A stretch of 64,000 nucleotides of DNA from Leptospira sp. 96542 (GTDB lineage: Bacteria > Spirochaetota > Leptospiria > Leptospirales > Leptospiraceae): the NCBI GenBank assembly GCA_029310945.1, contig JARJFC010000013.1:1-64000 (forward strand), written 5' to 3'. The notes beneath the pieces were generated by a model. It worked only from the letters and a program-made list of their open reading frames with translations. It did not search any database and was not told the origin of the DNA. The translations under genes and the position numbers were made by a program. This document shows positions 35,849-45,189 of this stretch, one piece after another. The stretch's first letter is position 1. Each line of letters starts with the position of its first letter.

Positions 35849-36323
35849 CCCCCAAAAATTTGGCTATGGATTTTCTGTCCTTTTCCAAACTATGTTTGTG
35901 AATTTCTTCAATGGCTTTTTCCACAATGGGGGAAACAAAGAGCAAACTCGAATGCACTTCTACTTCATAAGAGCGCTGTGATTCCTCAGCCGATTTTGAC
36001 TCGTACCGACTTTTTCCTTTGATCACAAACACATTGTCTTTGCCTGGTGGTGAAATTTTAAACTCATGTGTATTGGTTGTGGTATCAAAAGTAGAATCTT
36101 CCAAAAGGGAAAGGTCTGTGAGTGCTGCCGAAAGGACGGCAGGCATCGAACCTTCCAGACTCACCTTTCTTTTTTGTTTGATGATGTTGCCTTCTTTGGT
36201 TTCTTCCACAAGGGTGACGTTTTTCAAATCAGGGAATTGATCCAAATGTTTGTAACGTTCTTCCCTCGCATGCAAAAGTTTTTCGAGAGAAACGGGGAAT
36301 GTATGTGTAACTTGGTATTTCAA
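35838..36323 (-). CDS. DUF2505-like (SRPBCC fold) protein
   Basis: A 161-residue cytoplasmic protein. It opens YQVTHTFPVSLEKLLHAREERY and shows IIKQKRKVSLEGSMP, a pattern of the DUF2505 family, whose fold is predicted to be START-like with a lipid cavity. Function unknown. It starts at a TTG two bases after the stop of the ferritin-like gene and overlaps the transporter gene. Confidence 0.7.
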   Translation of the reverse strand: MKYQVTHTFPVSLEKLLHAREERYKHLDQFPDLKNVTLVEETKEGNIIKQKRKVSLEGSMPAVLSAALTDLSLLEDSTFDTTTNTHEFKISPPGKDNVFVIKGKSRYESKSAEESQRSYEVEVHSSLLFVSPIVEKAIEEIHKHSLEKDRKSIAKFLGVET

Positions 36324-36325
36324 AA

Positions 36326-37129
36326 TTATTTTTTTCCTTTTTTCTTCTTAGGGGCAGGTTTCACTTTTTTAGCCTTCACCGCTTTTTTTGGTTTGGCTGT
36401 TTGGGATTTTTTCATGGCCTTTTTTACAGCTTTTTTGGCAGCCTTCTTCACGGCTTTTTTCTTGGGTTTGGGGGCAGACGCTTGTTTTTTTGCCTTCGTT
36501 TTCTTCTTGGCTGCTTGTTTTTTTGCAGAAGGTTTTGGATCTTTTGATTTTGCGAGAGTCTTCTCTTTTTTATTTGGGGACCCAGCCACTTCCGCTAGTA
36601 AATCTTCATCTTCCCAATAGAACATTTGATCCGCAGGGGCCGATTGTTCCATAGCCATCGCTTGTGCCTCGAGTAATGAATTATTGGATTCACTAAAATT
36701 TGCCAATTTTTGGAACAACATATTGATTTTTGGGTCTTGGAATTTATTGCGAATTTTGGAATAAAAACTGCGAGCGTCTTCCCCTTCCCGAATGGCGAGC
36801 TCAATCGCTCTCCTTTCATCCATATTGACCACTTCGTTTTTGTTGCGATCCAATTTATCCATCATTTTTTGGATGGTAGAAGAATGGAATTTTTCAATCT
36901 CCGAAAGTTGTTTGAGATTAGGTAATTCTTTTCCTTCTGCTGATTTGTAAACATCTTTAATGAATTTGATATGCTCATCTCCATCTAATGCGAGTTGGCT
37001 GAAGAGTTCTCGGATTGGGCCTTCTGGCAATTCTTCCGAGATCTTTAAATAAAACTGAAAACATTTGACCTCATGGTCAATGGCTGCTGCAATCGCTTCG
37101 ATGAATGATGTTTTTTTGATTGATTTCAT
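36326..37129 (-). CDS. Ferritin-like domain with degenerate metal site and histone-H1-like tail
   Basis: A 267-residue two-part protein. Residues 8-160 form a rubrerythrin-type four-helix bundle: HEVKCFQFYLKI, QLALDGDEHIKFI, IREGEDARSFYSKI and LFQKLANFSES. Aligned by eye with rubrerythrin, only Glu20 and His53 of the diiron ligands remain. The helix-2 Glu is Gly50, helix 3 has Gly116, and helix 4 has Ser146 and Asn149. Residues ~186-267 are a Lys/Ala/Pro-rich tail (repeats like AKKAVKKA), as in histone H1 and chlamydial Hc1, suited to binding DNA or another polyanion. It is followed at once by the DUF2505 gene. Role inferred: nucleoid-associated or stress protein rather than iron oxidase. Confidence 0.75.
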   Translation of the reverse strand: MKSIKKTSFIEAIAAAIDHEVKCFQFYLKISEELPEGPIRELFSQLALDGDEHIKFIKDVYKSAEGKELPNLKQLSEIEKFHSSTIQKMMDKLDRNKNEVVNMDERRAIELAIREGEDARSFYSKIRNKFQDPKINMLFQKLANFSESNNSLLEAQAMAMEQSAPADQMFYWEDEDLLAEVAGSPNKKEKTLAKSKDPKPSAKKQAAKKKTKAKKQASAPKPKKKAVKKAAKKAVKKAMKKSQTAKPKKAVKAKKVKPAPKKKKGKK

Positions 37130-37208
37130 AAGTATATCCCTTTTTGGAAAACCACCACAACGATAAGGTGATTTTCCATATGTATCAAGTATTTTTCGTA
37201 TGTATCTT

Positions 37209-37856
37209 TTAAGTCAATTCTTCCGATTTGGTAGCTGCATACAATAAAACTTGTGCCAAATAGTATGTCACCATGATGAGAAGAGAAGCCACAGTTCGGT
37301 TCATTGAAGTATTCAAAAACATAGAATAGGCAATGATTGAATCAGAAAGCATAAAAATTAGGGCACCAAACAACCCGAGTAAAAACGGTTTGGAACTTGA
37401 GTTTCTACTCGCAGCCCTCCAACCCATAAGACAAATGGCCGTGATATAAACCGCCACAGGGATGAGAAGGCTCCCGAGTTTGGGCAGTAACACATAAAAA
37501 AACGATAACCCGAAAATCAAAAATGGCAAGGCGAGGATTGGTTTGGACTCTGATTGTAAGCTAAAAGCGTAACTATAAATCAATTGTGCCACAAGAAATG
37601 AGCCAAGCCCAGGCACAAAGTATGCGCTACTTGGTAGAGCCAAAAAGGAATCACCAAAAGCAGAAAAAACCAATCCAAACGCCATGAGTTTGCCCCTCTT
37701 TTCGAGTTTTGGGAAAAATCGAAATAAAGAAACAATCAAAATCACAATGGGAATGATCTTTGAGGGAAGATAAAAATAGTTTTCCTTCGGTATCGTGAGG
37801 ATGGCTCCGATATGAACGAGGGAATACAAACCGAATAAAACAAATTCTTTTGCCAT
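37209..37856 (-). CDS. YhhN family membrane protein (lysoplasmalogenase-like)
   Basis: A 215-residue inner-membrane protein with about eight helices. The family marks are PSKIIPIVILI near residue 31, FSAFGDSFLALP near 64 and GALIFMLSDSIIAYSMF near 160; the Asp in the latter two are the conserved acidic residues of the YhhN/TMEM86 family, which hydrolyses lysoplasmalogens in animals. The bacterial substrate is less certain. It is divergent from the small secreted gene at 37922. Confidence 0.85.
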   Translation of the reverse strand: MAKEFVLFGLYSLVHIGAILTIPKENYFYLPSKIIPIVILIVSLFRFFPKLEKRGKLMAFGLVFSAFGDSFLALPSSAYFVPGLGSFLVAQLIYSYAFSLQSESKPILALPFLIFGLSFFYVLLPKLGSLLIPVAVYITAICLMGWRAASRNSSSKPFLLGLFGALIFMLSDSIIAYSMFLNTSMNRTVASLLIMVTYYLAQVLLYAATKSEELT

Positions 37857-37921
37857 AATTCTTACTTTACATACAGGTCCAGTGGGATTTCATCAGAAGT
37901 AGAACCCGAGTGATTCAGCCT

Positions 37922-38233
37922 ATGAAACAATTGCGCCCCCTGTCTATCTTTTTCTTAATCTGCCTAATTTGGTCACAAAGCAGTTTGTCTGCGAGAGAAG
38001 TCCCCTCTGGCGGGGAAATGTTGATTGATTTAGTTCTCGCGAGACCAATGGGTCTTGTTGGAACTGTATTGGGAACTGGTGCCTTCATCGTTGCCTCGCC
38101 ATTCACACTGCTTTCTGGTACATTCATCCAATCGGGGAAACGATTGGTTTTGTACCCTGCCAAGTTTACCTTCACGCGAGGGTTAGGCGACTTCCCAGGT
38201 TATATGGAAGAATACCAAATTGTAGAGGAATAA
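37922..38233 (+). CDS. Small secreted conserved protein
   Basis: A 103-residue exported protein from the ATG at 37922 (a GTG at 37910 is also in frame). The signal peptide ends around residue 24 (SQSSLSA). The core LARPMGLVGTVLGTGAFIVA, with SPFTLL and YPAKFTFTRGLGDFPG, matches a widespread family of short exported proteins with a hydrophobic hairpin, of unknown function in all cases known to me. It lies 1 base before mutA, an odd partner. Confidence 0.65.
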   Translation: MKQLRPLSIFFLICLIWSQSSLSAREVPSGGEMLIDLVLARPMGLVGTVLGTGAFIVASPFTLLSGTFIQSGKRLVLYPAKFTFTRGLGDFPGYMEEYQIVEE

Positions 38234-38234
38234 A

Positions 38235-40055
38235 TTGAACGAACCTTTATTCAAAGACTTCCCAGAAGTCTCAACAGAAGAATGGAAAAATCTAATCTTA
38301 AAAGATCTAAAAGGCCAACCTTGGGAAAAGGTCAGTACAATTTCGGAAGAAGGGTTTACCATCCAACCCTTTTACCGAAAAGAAAACCTTCCTCCCAAAC
38401 TACCCAAAATTGAGAAACGATTCCCTGGTTGGAAAATCACAGAACTAGTCTATGAACCAAAAGATTTAGATGGTCTAAACACCAAAGGTGCGGATGCATT
38501 CATCCTCACTAGCCCCTCCCAAAAGGGCTCTAATTCAGGCTTTCATTTTGAATCCCCAAAAGATTTGACGAAGTTAGCAGACAAACTCCCAAAACTACCC
38601 TTCGTGGTTTCCTTGGGAGAAACCTCGCCCAAATTTTTGGACGAATTAAAAATTTTATCAAATTCGCATGAGATAGTGTTATGTGACTATGACCCCTATG
38701 GTACCTTACTTTTAAATGGCAGTTTACAATCTGGTTTAGAATCGGTAAATACCGACCTAAAATCCATTGCAGATGTGAAGGGTTTAGTTGGCAACTGCAT
38801 ACATTCGCATTATCTTCGTGATGCGGGTGCATCAGTTGGTGGCGAACTAAAATATTCCTTGTCCTGGGCAGTCGATTATTTAAACCGTTTGGTCGAAGCT
38901 GGGAGCCCCATCGAAGGAGCAGCTAATTCCATTTGGTTTTGGATGGGCATTGGGAGTGACTACTTTTTGGAAATTGCAAAATTCCGCGCTATTCGAATCC
39001 TATGGGCAGAAATCCTCAACGCCTACCAAAAAGGACTTGGGGACAAAGTGCAGCCAATTGTTTTAGCACAAACCACTGAGTTCAATTTCACAGCCTATGA
39101 TCCACATGTGAATTTACTCCGTGGCACAACAGCGGCCATGTCCGCAGTCCTTGGTGGTGCTGATTTTGTAGCGGTACAATCCTTCGACAGAGCTTACCCA
39201 CAAACACAAGAACTGGGCAAACGAATGGCAAGAAATACACAATTACTCCTCCGTCATGAGTCTTTCCTCGACAAAGTGGAAGATCCTTCAAGCGGATCCT
39301 ATTACTTGGAAGTTCTCACCCATGAACTTTGTCAGTCTGCTTGGGGTGGGTTCCAAATCCTAGAAGCGGAAGGTGGGTTCTTCCAGGCGATACAGTCAGG
39401 TAGTGTTCAATCCGCTGTGTTGAAACGTTTGGAAGAGAAAAAACAAGCCCTTGCCACCAAAAAGGAAGTTTTACTCGGTACAAACCAATACCCGTTGGTT
39501 ACAGAACGCCATCCTGAATTAAAAACGTCCCTAAATTCAGTTAAACAAGAGTTAGATGCAAAGAAGTCGACGAAAACTCCCTTTCAAACCATCCAACCCA
39601 TTCGGTTGTCCTATGATTTTGATCGTTTGCGGAACCAAACGGATGAACACATCCAAAGTGGGAAAAAACCACCGAAGGTATTTTTACTCACCATCGGAGA
39701 CCTCAGCATGCGAAAAGCAAGGGCAGGTTTTACACAAAACTTTGTGGGTTGCCTTGGGTATGAAATCATCGACAATTTAGGCTTTTCATCTGTAAAAGAA
39801 GGTGTGGAAAAAGCCAAGGCTTTGGGTGCGGAAATCGTTGTCCTTTGTAGTTCAGACGAAGAATACCAAAACTACCTCCCCGACTTTGTTTCGGAAATGA
39901 AAGAACAACTCCCCAATAGTTGGAAACTCATCGCAGGTTATCCAAAGGATCTAGTGACAAAGGCCACAGAACTCGGAATCGAAGATTTTATCCATATGAA
40001 ACGCAACATCATCGAGTTTATGGAAAAGGCCCAATCAAAATGGTTAGGGAAATAA
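38235..40055 (+). CDS. mutA: Methylmalonyl-CoA mutase, small (beta) subunit
   Basis: Non-catalytic subunit of the B12-dependent heterodimer that interconverts methylmalonyl-CoA and succinyl-CoA. It has 606 aa, with a TIM-barrel part ([33 protein letters not shown]) and a C-terminal flavodoxin-like part that lacks the DGHxxG cobalamin motif, as expected for this subunit. The start is a TTG preceded by GAGGAA at five bases. mutB follows 1 base later. Probably serves propionyl-CoA use from odd-chain or branched fatty acids and amino acids. Confidence 0.92.
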   Translation: MNEPLFKDFPEVSTEEWKNLILKDLKGQPWEKVSTISEEGFTIQPFYRKENLPPKLPKIEKRFPGWKITELVYEPKDLDGLNTKGADAFILTSPSQKGSNSGFHFESPKDLTKLADKLPKLPFVVSLGETSPKFLDELKILSNSHEIVLCDYDPYGTLLLNGSLQSGLESVNTDLKSIADVKGLVGNCIHSHYLRDAGASVGGELKYSLSWAVDYLNRLVEAGSPIEGAANSIWFWMGIGSDYFLEIAKFRAIRILWAEILNAYQKGLGDKVQPIVLAQTTEFNFTAYDPHVNLLRGTTAAMSAVLGGADFVAVQSFDRAYPQTQELGKRMARNTQLLLRHESFLDKVEDPSSGSYYLEVLTHELCQSAWGGFQILEAEGGFFQAIQSGSVQSAVLKRLEEKKQALATKKEVLLGTNQYPLVTERHPELKTSLNSVKQELDAKKSTKTPFQTIQPIRLSYDFDRLRNQTDEHIQSGKKPPKVFLLTIGDLSMRKARAGFTQNFVGCLGYEIIDNLGFSSVKEGVEKAKALGAEIVVLCSSDEEYQNYLPDFVSEMKEQLPNSWKLIAGYPKDLVTKATELGIEDFIHMKRNIIEFMEKAQSKWLGK

Positions 40056-40056
40056 A

Positions 40057-42195
40057 ATGACAAAACCTAATTTTGCAAATATCCCACTTTCTTTTGGAAC
40101 GGATGCGGATCGTAAAAAATCAATCTCCCTTTGGCAAACGGCAGAAGGAATTTCCATCCAATCGAGGTACCAAAAACCCGACTTAGAGGGTTTGGAACAT
40201 TTGGCATACGCTGCCGGAATCCCACCATTTTTGCATGGCCCATACTCTACCATGTATGTGAATAAACCCTGGACCATCCGCCAATATGCTGGGTTTTCCA
40301 CAGCGGAAGAATCCAACGCTTTCTACCGCAGAAACCTCGCAGCAGGACAGAAAGGATTGTCCGTGGCATTTGACCTTGCCACGCATCGGGGCTACGACTC
40401 TGACCATGAACGGGTTGTGGGTGACGTGGGGAAAGCAGGCGTGGCCATTGACTCCGTACTTGACATGAAGATCCTTTTTGACCAGATCCCTCTGGACCAA
40501 ATGTCTGTTTCCATGACAATGAATGGCGCCGTAATACCCGTGTTAGCTTTCTACATCGTGGCTGCCGAAGAACAAGGAGTTTCCAAAGACAAACTTTCGG
40601 GAACCATCCAAAATGATATTTTAAAAGAATTTATGGTGCGAAATACCTATATTTATCCACCCAAACATTCGATGAAAATCATTGCAGATATCTTTGGTTA
40701 CACATCCAAATATATGCCAAAATTCAATTCCATTTCCATTTCGGGTTATCATATGCAAGAAGCGGGCGCCACAGCCGACTTAGAACTTGCCTACACTTTG
40801 GCTGATGGTTGGGAGTATATAAAAACGGGAATTGCGTCTGGTTTGTCGGTCGATGAATTTGCACCCCGACTCTCCTTCTTTTGGGCCATTGGTATGAACC
40901 ATTTTATGGAAATCGCCAAAATGCGGGCGGGCAGGTTGTTATGGTCAAAGATCGTAAAACAATTCAATCCCAAATCAAACAAGTCTTTGGCGCTTAGAAC
41001 CCACTGCCAAACAAGTGGATGGTCACTCACCGAACAAGATCCGTTCAATAATGTGGGTAGAACTTGTATCGAAGCCATGGCAGCAGCCCTAGGCCACACA
41101 CAATCCCTCCATACAAATGCATTGGATGAAGCCATAGCACTTCCCACCGATTTTTCGGCAAGGATTGCTCGTAACACACAAATTTATTTGCAGGAAGAAA
41201 CAAATATCCACCGAGTCATTGATCCATGGGCGGGTAGTTTTTATGTTGAAAAACTCACTCACGATTTGGTTCATAAAGCATGGGATTTGATTGTCGAAGT
41301 ACAGAAGCTAGGCGGAATGGCGGAAGCGATCGAAACAGGGATCCCGAAAATGCGGATCGAAGAAGCGGCCGCCCGCAAACAAGCACGGATCGATTCAGGC
41401 AAAGATGTGATCGTTGGTGTGAACCGTTTTCGTTTGGGCAAAGAAGAACCCATCGATATTTTGGACATCGACAACACAGCGGTGCGGGAAGCCCAGATCA
41501 AACGCCTAAACCAAATGAAAAAAGATAGGGATGGTGCTGCAGTGGACGCAGCACTCGCTGCCATCACCAAATCAGCAGAAACGGGCGAAGGCAATTTACT
41601 AGAACTTGCCGTTGATGCAGCTCGGAAACGAGCCTCTTTGGGTGAAATTTCCTACGCCATGGAAAAAGTTTTTGGGAGGTACAAAGCAGTGATTCGTTCG
41701 ATCTCTGGTGTGTATTCATCTGAAATTTCAGAAGACAAAGGTTATTTGGAAGCACGAGCTCTTGCCGATGAATTTGCCAAACTTGAAGGGCGTAGGCCTC
41801 GTATCATGGTTGCCAAAATGGGGCAAGACGGACACGACCGCGGTGCTAAGGTCATTTCTACCAGTTTTGCCGATATGGGTTTTGACGTCGATATCGGACC
41901 TCTCTTCCAAACACCAGCTGAGGTCGCCAAACAAGTGGTAGAGAACGACGCACATATTTTGGGTGTGTCTTCGCTTGCGGCAGGTCACAAAACCCTAGTT
42001 CCCCAAGTCATCGAGGAGCTAAAAAAACTAGATGCAGAGGACGTACTCGTCGTTGTGGGTGGGGTGATCCCCGCACAGGACTACGACTTTTTATACAAGT
42101 CGGGTGCCACAGCCATTTTTGGTCCAGGGACTGTCATCTCGGAAGCGGCAAAACAAATTCTAAAAATTTTGCTTGGGGAAAGAAGGGCAGCCTAA
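40057..42195 (+). CDS. mutB: Methylmalonyl-CoA mutase, large (alpha) subunit
   Basis: Catalytic subunit, 712 aa. The barrel contains [20 protein letters not shown] and [18 protein letters not shown], both conserved in mutases, and the C-terminal domain has the cobalamin motif [11 protein letters not shown] near residue 590 with GVSSLAAGH and VVVGGVIP. Adenosylcobalamin is the cofactor. It forms an operon with mutA and, across a 110-base gap containing a long hairpin, with meaB. Confidence 0.96.
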   Translation: MTKPNFANIPLSFGTDADRKKSISLWQTAEGISIQSRYQKPDLEGLEHLAYAAGIPPFLHGPYSTMYVNKPWTIRQYAGFSTAEESNAFYRRNLAAGQKGLSVAFDLATHRGYDSDHERVVGDVGKAGVAIDSVLDMKILFDQIPLDQMSVSMTMNGAVIPVLAFYIVAAEEQGVSKDKLSGTIQNDILKEFMVRNTYIYPPKHSMKIIADIFGYTSKYMPKFNSISISGYHMQEAGATADLELAYTLADGWEYIKTGIASGLSVDEFAPRLSFFWAIGMNHFMEIAKMRAGRLLWSKIVKQFNPKSNKSLALRTHCQTSGWSLTEQDPFNNVGRTCIEAMAAALGHTQSLHTNALDEAIALPTDFSARIARNTQIYLQEETNIHRVIDPWAGSFYVEKLTHDLVHKAWDLIVEVQKLGGMAEAIETGIPKMRIEEAAARKQARIDSGKDVIVGVNRFRLGKEEPIDILDIDNTAVREAQIKRLNQMKKDRDGAAVDAALAAITKSAETGEGNLLELAVDAARKRASLGEISYAMEKVFGRYKAVIRSISGVYSSEISEDKGYLEARALADEFAKLEGRRPRIMVAKMGQDGHDRGAKVISTSFADMGFDVDIGPLFQTPAEVAKQVVENDAHILGVSSLAAGHKTLVPQVIEELKKLDAEDVLVVVGGVIPAQDYDFLYKSGATAIFGPGTVISEAAKQILKILLGERRAA

Positions 42196-42213
42196 ACAAA
42201 ATTCTAATATATT

Positions 42214-42270
42214 ATCATTCCCCTTACTTTCATTATGCGAATTTAAGTAAGGTTCGGTCGGGGGAATGAT
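42214..42270 (+). terminator. Long hairpin between mutB and meaB, possible attenuator
   Basis: A contiguous left arm, ATCATTCCCCTTACTT (42214-42229), pairs with AAGTAA (42245-42250) and GGGGAATGAT (42261-42270), with a 10-base bulge between the two right pieces and a loop of 15 bases. TGTTTTATAT follows. It could end part of the mutB transcripts or stabilise them. No T-run longer than four follows, so strict termination is uncertain. Confidence 0.5.
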
Positions 42271-42305
42271 TGTTTTATATAAAGGCGATAACAAACCAAC
42301 ACCCC

Positions 42306-43421
42306 ATGAATGATCCGGATCCAAAATCCAATAACATTGATCCCAGCGCAATCCGAGGAGGCTCTTTCGATTCCGCCCTCAAGGTAAACCCTGGGGTGGC
42401 GGATGCGCCAGCAATATCACCATACATCCAAGAAAAACGCCGGACACTCAAAAAAAAAGGTGTGATGGTCGAAGAGTTGGCAGAGGGGATTTTATCTGGG
42501 AACAGGACTTCGCTTTCCAAAGCCATCACTCTCGTCGAAAGTAATTTAGAAGAACACAACGACAAAGCACAGTCCATATTGGAACTTGTTTTGCCAAAGG
42601 TAGGAAACTCCACCCGTATTGGAATCACAGGGGTTCCTGGGGTTGGCAAATCAACCTTCATCGAAAGTTTTGGTAGCATCCTTCTCAGCAAAGGCCACCG
42701 TTTGGCCGTACTTGCCATTGACCCCAGTAGCCAACGCACCAAAGGATCCATTCTGGGTGACAAAACCCGGATGGAGATTTTATCAAAATCCGAAAATGCC
42801 TTCATTCGCCCGTCACCAAGCAGCGGTTCGCTTGGAGGAGTTGCGCGGAAAACACGAGAGTCTATGTATCTCTGTGAGGCTGCAGGGTTTGATACCATCA
42901 TCATCGAAACTGTGGGAGTGGGACAATCAGAAACCCAAGTCCATTCTATGGTGGATTTTTTCCTCCTCCTCATGCTTGCGGGGGCTGGGGACGAACTCCA
43001 AGGGATCAAACGGGGAATCATGGAAATGGCTGACCTCATCGCCATAAACAAAGCTGATGGGGCAAACGAACCCTTTGCCACAAGGGCAAGGGCTGAGTAT
43101 GAATCTGCCCTCCACCTCTTCCCTGCCCCAGAGTCAAAATGGACACCCCGCGCCACCACTTGCAGTGGTCTTGGTGGCAAAGGAATCGAAGAAGTTTGGA
43201 ATTTGATTTTAGATTATATAAATACCACAAAAACAAATGGATATTTCGAATCCAACCGCAGAAACCAGACCAAACTTTGGTTTGAAGAAACTTTGCGAGA
43301 AGCAGTACTCAATCAATTTTATGACAAACCAGGAAAACCAGAAGCCATCTTAAAAGCAGAAGAAAGATTACTTTTGGGTAACTCCACACTACTGAAAGAA
43401 ATCAAACAACTGCTAGGTTAA
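42306..43421 (+). CDS. meaB: MeaB/ArgK-type GTPase, mutase chaperone
   Basis: G3E-family GTPase that loads and protects methylmalonyl-CoA mutase during cofactor delivery. From the ATG at 42306 it has 371 aa; the longer TTG frame at 42270 falls in the hairpin and is rejected. The P-loop GVPGVGKST lies at residues 109-117, followed by AIDPSSQRTKGSILGDKTRM and the switch region ETVGVGQSE, then AINKADG. No good Shine-Dalgarno is seen, which fits dependence on the upstream genes. It completes the mutA-mutB-meaB set. Confidence 0.94.
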   Translation: MNDPDPKSNNIDPSAIRGGSFDSALKVNPGVADAPAISPYIQEKRRTLKKKGVMVEELAEGILSGNRTSLSKAITLVESNLEEHNDKAQSILELVLPKVGNSTRIGITGVPGVGKSTFIESFGSILLSKGHRLAVLAIDPSSQRTKGSILGDKTRMEILSKSENAFIRPSPSSGSLGGVARKTRESMYLCEAAGFDTIIIETVGVGQSETQVHSMVDFFLLLMLAGAGDELQGIKRGIMEMADLIAINKADGANEPFATRARAEYESALHLFPAPESKWTPRATTCSGLGGKGIEEVWNLILDYINTTKTNGYFESNRRNQTKLWFEETLREAVLNQFYDKPGKPEAILKAEERLLLGNSTLLKEIKQLLG

Positions 43422-43507
43422 ATTAAAGATTTAAAAACCAATTCCCAAGATCGTTTTATTTTTCCCTAAGACGCCCACCTAACGAAATCTAGTAAGAAAG
43501 AAATGAT

Positions 43508-44803
43508 TCAATTTTCCCATTCAAACCATTTGGGAGGGAGAATGATTTGGATTGTATACGGCAATTTCGAAATGGATAATTTTCCACCGAGAGACTCAAC
43601 ACGAGAAATCAAAATGGTTTCCCCCATCCCATCTCCTTCTTGGAAAAAATGATCAGTTTTACTGCCATCGTTTCCTAGTGAAGAAAAATGGAACCAAATA
43701 GATTCTCTTTCGATAGATAATTTTAAGATAGACGTACCTTGCCCATACTTTAAATCACTCGAAGTTACTTCTGAAAATAACATAAAAAGGTTGTGAATGA
43801 TTTCATTATTATCCACCAAACGAATATTTGTTTCATTCCATTTTTGGTCCCATTGGAATTTGATATTTCTCCCTGCAAGTTTGTATCTTTGTTTCAAAAG
43901 GATCCTTAAACCCTTAAGAAACGAGGTTCGCAAAATTTCTTTTTGGTCATCTTCCACTAATTGGGATCGCAATTGAGATAGTGCGTTGTCTGAAATCTGC
44001 CTGAGTTTTTTTAGATCTTCCATTAAGTCAGGTTTTGGACTAGATTCCATTTTTTTTGTAATCATCATAATTTCCGTTAGGTGAGATCCTATAGAATCAT
44101 GTGTATCTTGCATAAATGATTTTTTCTTTTCGCCCAAAAGAATCCCTCTGTAAGCAGAGGTATACCTAGTTCGGAACCACCAATGGTGGAGAAAAAAACA
44201 AACAAAAAATAAGGGGACAATGGTTGTCATTTCCCGCCATGTTTCATTGGGGATACTTCCACCATTTTCATAATGAACTCTGGTTAGATAAAAGAAAAAT
44301 AAAATAGACCATTCTGTCACAAATTGCCAAACGCGGCCAGGGTAGAAGAACGAACACACCCACATGATGGCAATGATGGTGAGCCAATTCCTAGGATCAA
44401 AATAGACGATGTTTGGGTCGTGAAACCCAGTTTCAATTTCGAGGAGAACCAAAATAAAATACAAGACTCTGACCAAGGGTGGTGCCCAAGTGAAAATCCT
44501 TCGATAAAAAATGGAAATGAATAAAAGGCAGATGGCGACAATGGACTGAAAGAGAGACAGAAAAAAATTAACTGGGTTATGAAACCCCCATTCGAGATAA
44601 ACACTCTGCAAATAGGCAAAACCAAAAGCAATGCCCAAGATATAAAGTTTACTTAAAATTTCAGAATAAACGGCGTAAATCGAAATGGGTTCAAGAGGAA
44701 TGGATGGGAAAAACCGAGAAAAAATCCTACGCATAGGAAGTATGGTTTGTTTGCTAAGGAAACGCTTTTTTTGCAAGAGTGGATCAAATTGCGAGTCGCG
44801 CAA
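43508..44803 (-). CDS. Histidine-kinase-like membrane protein with degenerate ATP site
   Basis: A 431-residue protein with about six to seven transmembrane helices up to residue 215. A NarX/DesK-type (HisKA_3) dimerisation helix follows, with the acceptor in MQDTHDSIGSHLTEIM. In the ATPase domain the N box reads SEVTSSDLKYG instead of E-x-x-x-N-x-x-K-H, so the magnesium-binding Asn is Ser. The G1 Asp is also absent (HFSSLGNDG), while the G2 box GDGMGETILISRVESLGG is kept. ATP turnover is therefore doubtful. The start may be the TTG at 44803 or the ATG at 44734. It overlaps the PilZ gene by 20 bases. No response regulator is adjacent. Confidence 0.7.
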   Translation of the reverse strand: MRDSQFDPLLQKKRFLSKQTILPMRRIFSRFFPSIPLEPISIYAVYSEILSKLYILGIAFGFAYLQSVYLEWGFHNPVNFFLSLFQSIVAICLLFISIFYRRIFTWAPPLVRVLYFILVLLEIETGFHDPNIVYFDPRNWLTIIAIMWVCSFFYPGRVWQFVTEWSILFFFYLTRVHYENGGSIPNETWREMTTIVPLFFVCFFLHHWWFRTRYTSAYRGILLGEKKKSFMQDTHDSIGSHLTEIMMITKKMESSPKPDLMEDLKKLRQISDNALSQLRSQLVEDDQKEILRTSFLKGLRILLKQRYKLAGRNIKFQWDQKWNETNIRLVDNNEIIHNLFMLFSEVTSSDLKYGQGTSILKLSIERESIWFHFSSLGNDGSKTDHFFQEGDGMGETILISRVESLGGKLSISKLPYTIQIILPPKWFEWEN

Positions 44804-45146
44804 TATGCTCTAAGATGAATTTTTTATCGTCTTCAAAGAGTTGGGAGAACTCAAGCCCAACCTCATAAAAAGCACCCTCCCCGAACTCCTCCAAACGCAC
44901 CACTTTGGCTTTTGGGTAAAGAACATACTTTACATCAGGGAAACGAATTTCCAGCTCAAGCCGCATTCCGAGAGACATCGGCTCTTTTGTGCGAAAAAGA
45001 AGCCCACCTTCCGAAATGTCTTGGGTGTCGCCTTCTCCCTTATCTTTAGGAAGAAAGAGCGAATCCGTGACACCAGCTTGGATGACACGGTAAGTGATAT
45101 GAACTTTCTCTGAGATTCGTTTGAAGATCCGGCGTTCACTTGACAT
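44784..45146 (-). CDS. PilZ domain protein
   Basis: A 120-residue single-domain PilZ protein, probably a c-di-GMP receptor. RRIFKRISEKV gives the RxxxR-type motif at residues 5-10, and DTQDISEGGLLF near residue 42 gives the D/NxSxxG motif; both are intact. Its stop overlaps the start of the kinase-like gene by 20 bases, so the two may form one signalling pair. It follows the RND gene across a UUCG hairpin. Confidence 0.85.
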   Translation of the reverse strand: MSSERRIFKRISEKVHITYRVIQAGVTDSLFLPKDKGEGDTQDISEGGLLFRTKEPMSLGMRLELEIRFPDVKYVLYPKAKVVRLEEFGEGAFYEVGLEFSQLFEDDKKFILEHIARLAI

Positions 45147-45160
45147 GAGCCAATCGAATA

Positions 45161-45178
45161 CCCATTCCGAAGAATGGG
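45161..45178 (-). terminator. UUCG-loop hairpin after the RND pump gene
   Basis: Read on the minus strand it is CCCATTC-TTCG-GAATGGG, a 7-base stem with a C(UUCG)G tetraloop, one of the most stable RNA hairpins. It starts 12 bases after the stop of the RND gene. No T-run follows, so it may protect the mRNA 3' end as well as, or instead of, terminating. Confidence 0.55.
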
Positions 45179-45189
45179 CAAGCGGATTT

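Noticed and set aside
36066..36620. A 184-codon Phe/Ala-rich plus-strand frame that looks like a membrane protein
   Set aside because: It is the complement of the Lys/Ala-rich tail of the ferritin-like gene: Lys codons read backwards give Phe, which imitates transmembrane helices.
37857..37921. Possible cobalamin riboswitch ahead of the B12-dependent mutase genes
   Set aside because: The gap is only 65 bases and contains no B12-box-like element; the mutA leader is occupied by a small gene.
42275..43180. A 301-codon open frame antisense to meaB
   Set aside because: It mirrors meaB codon structure, encodes a low-complexity Ser/Pro/Arg-rich product with no fold, and meaB on the other strand has all its GTPase motifs.
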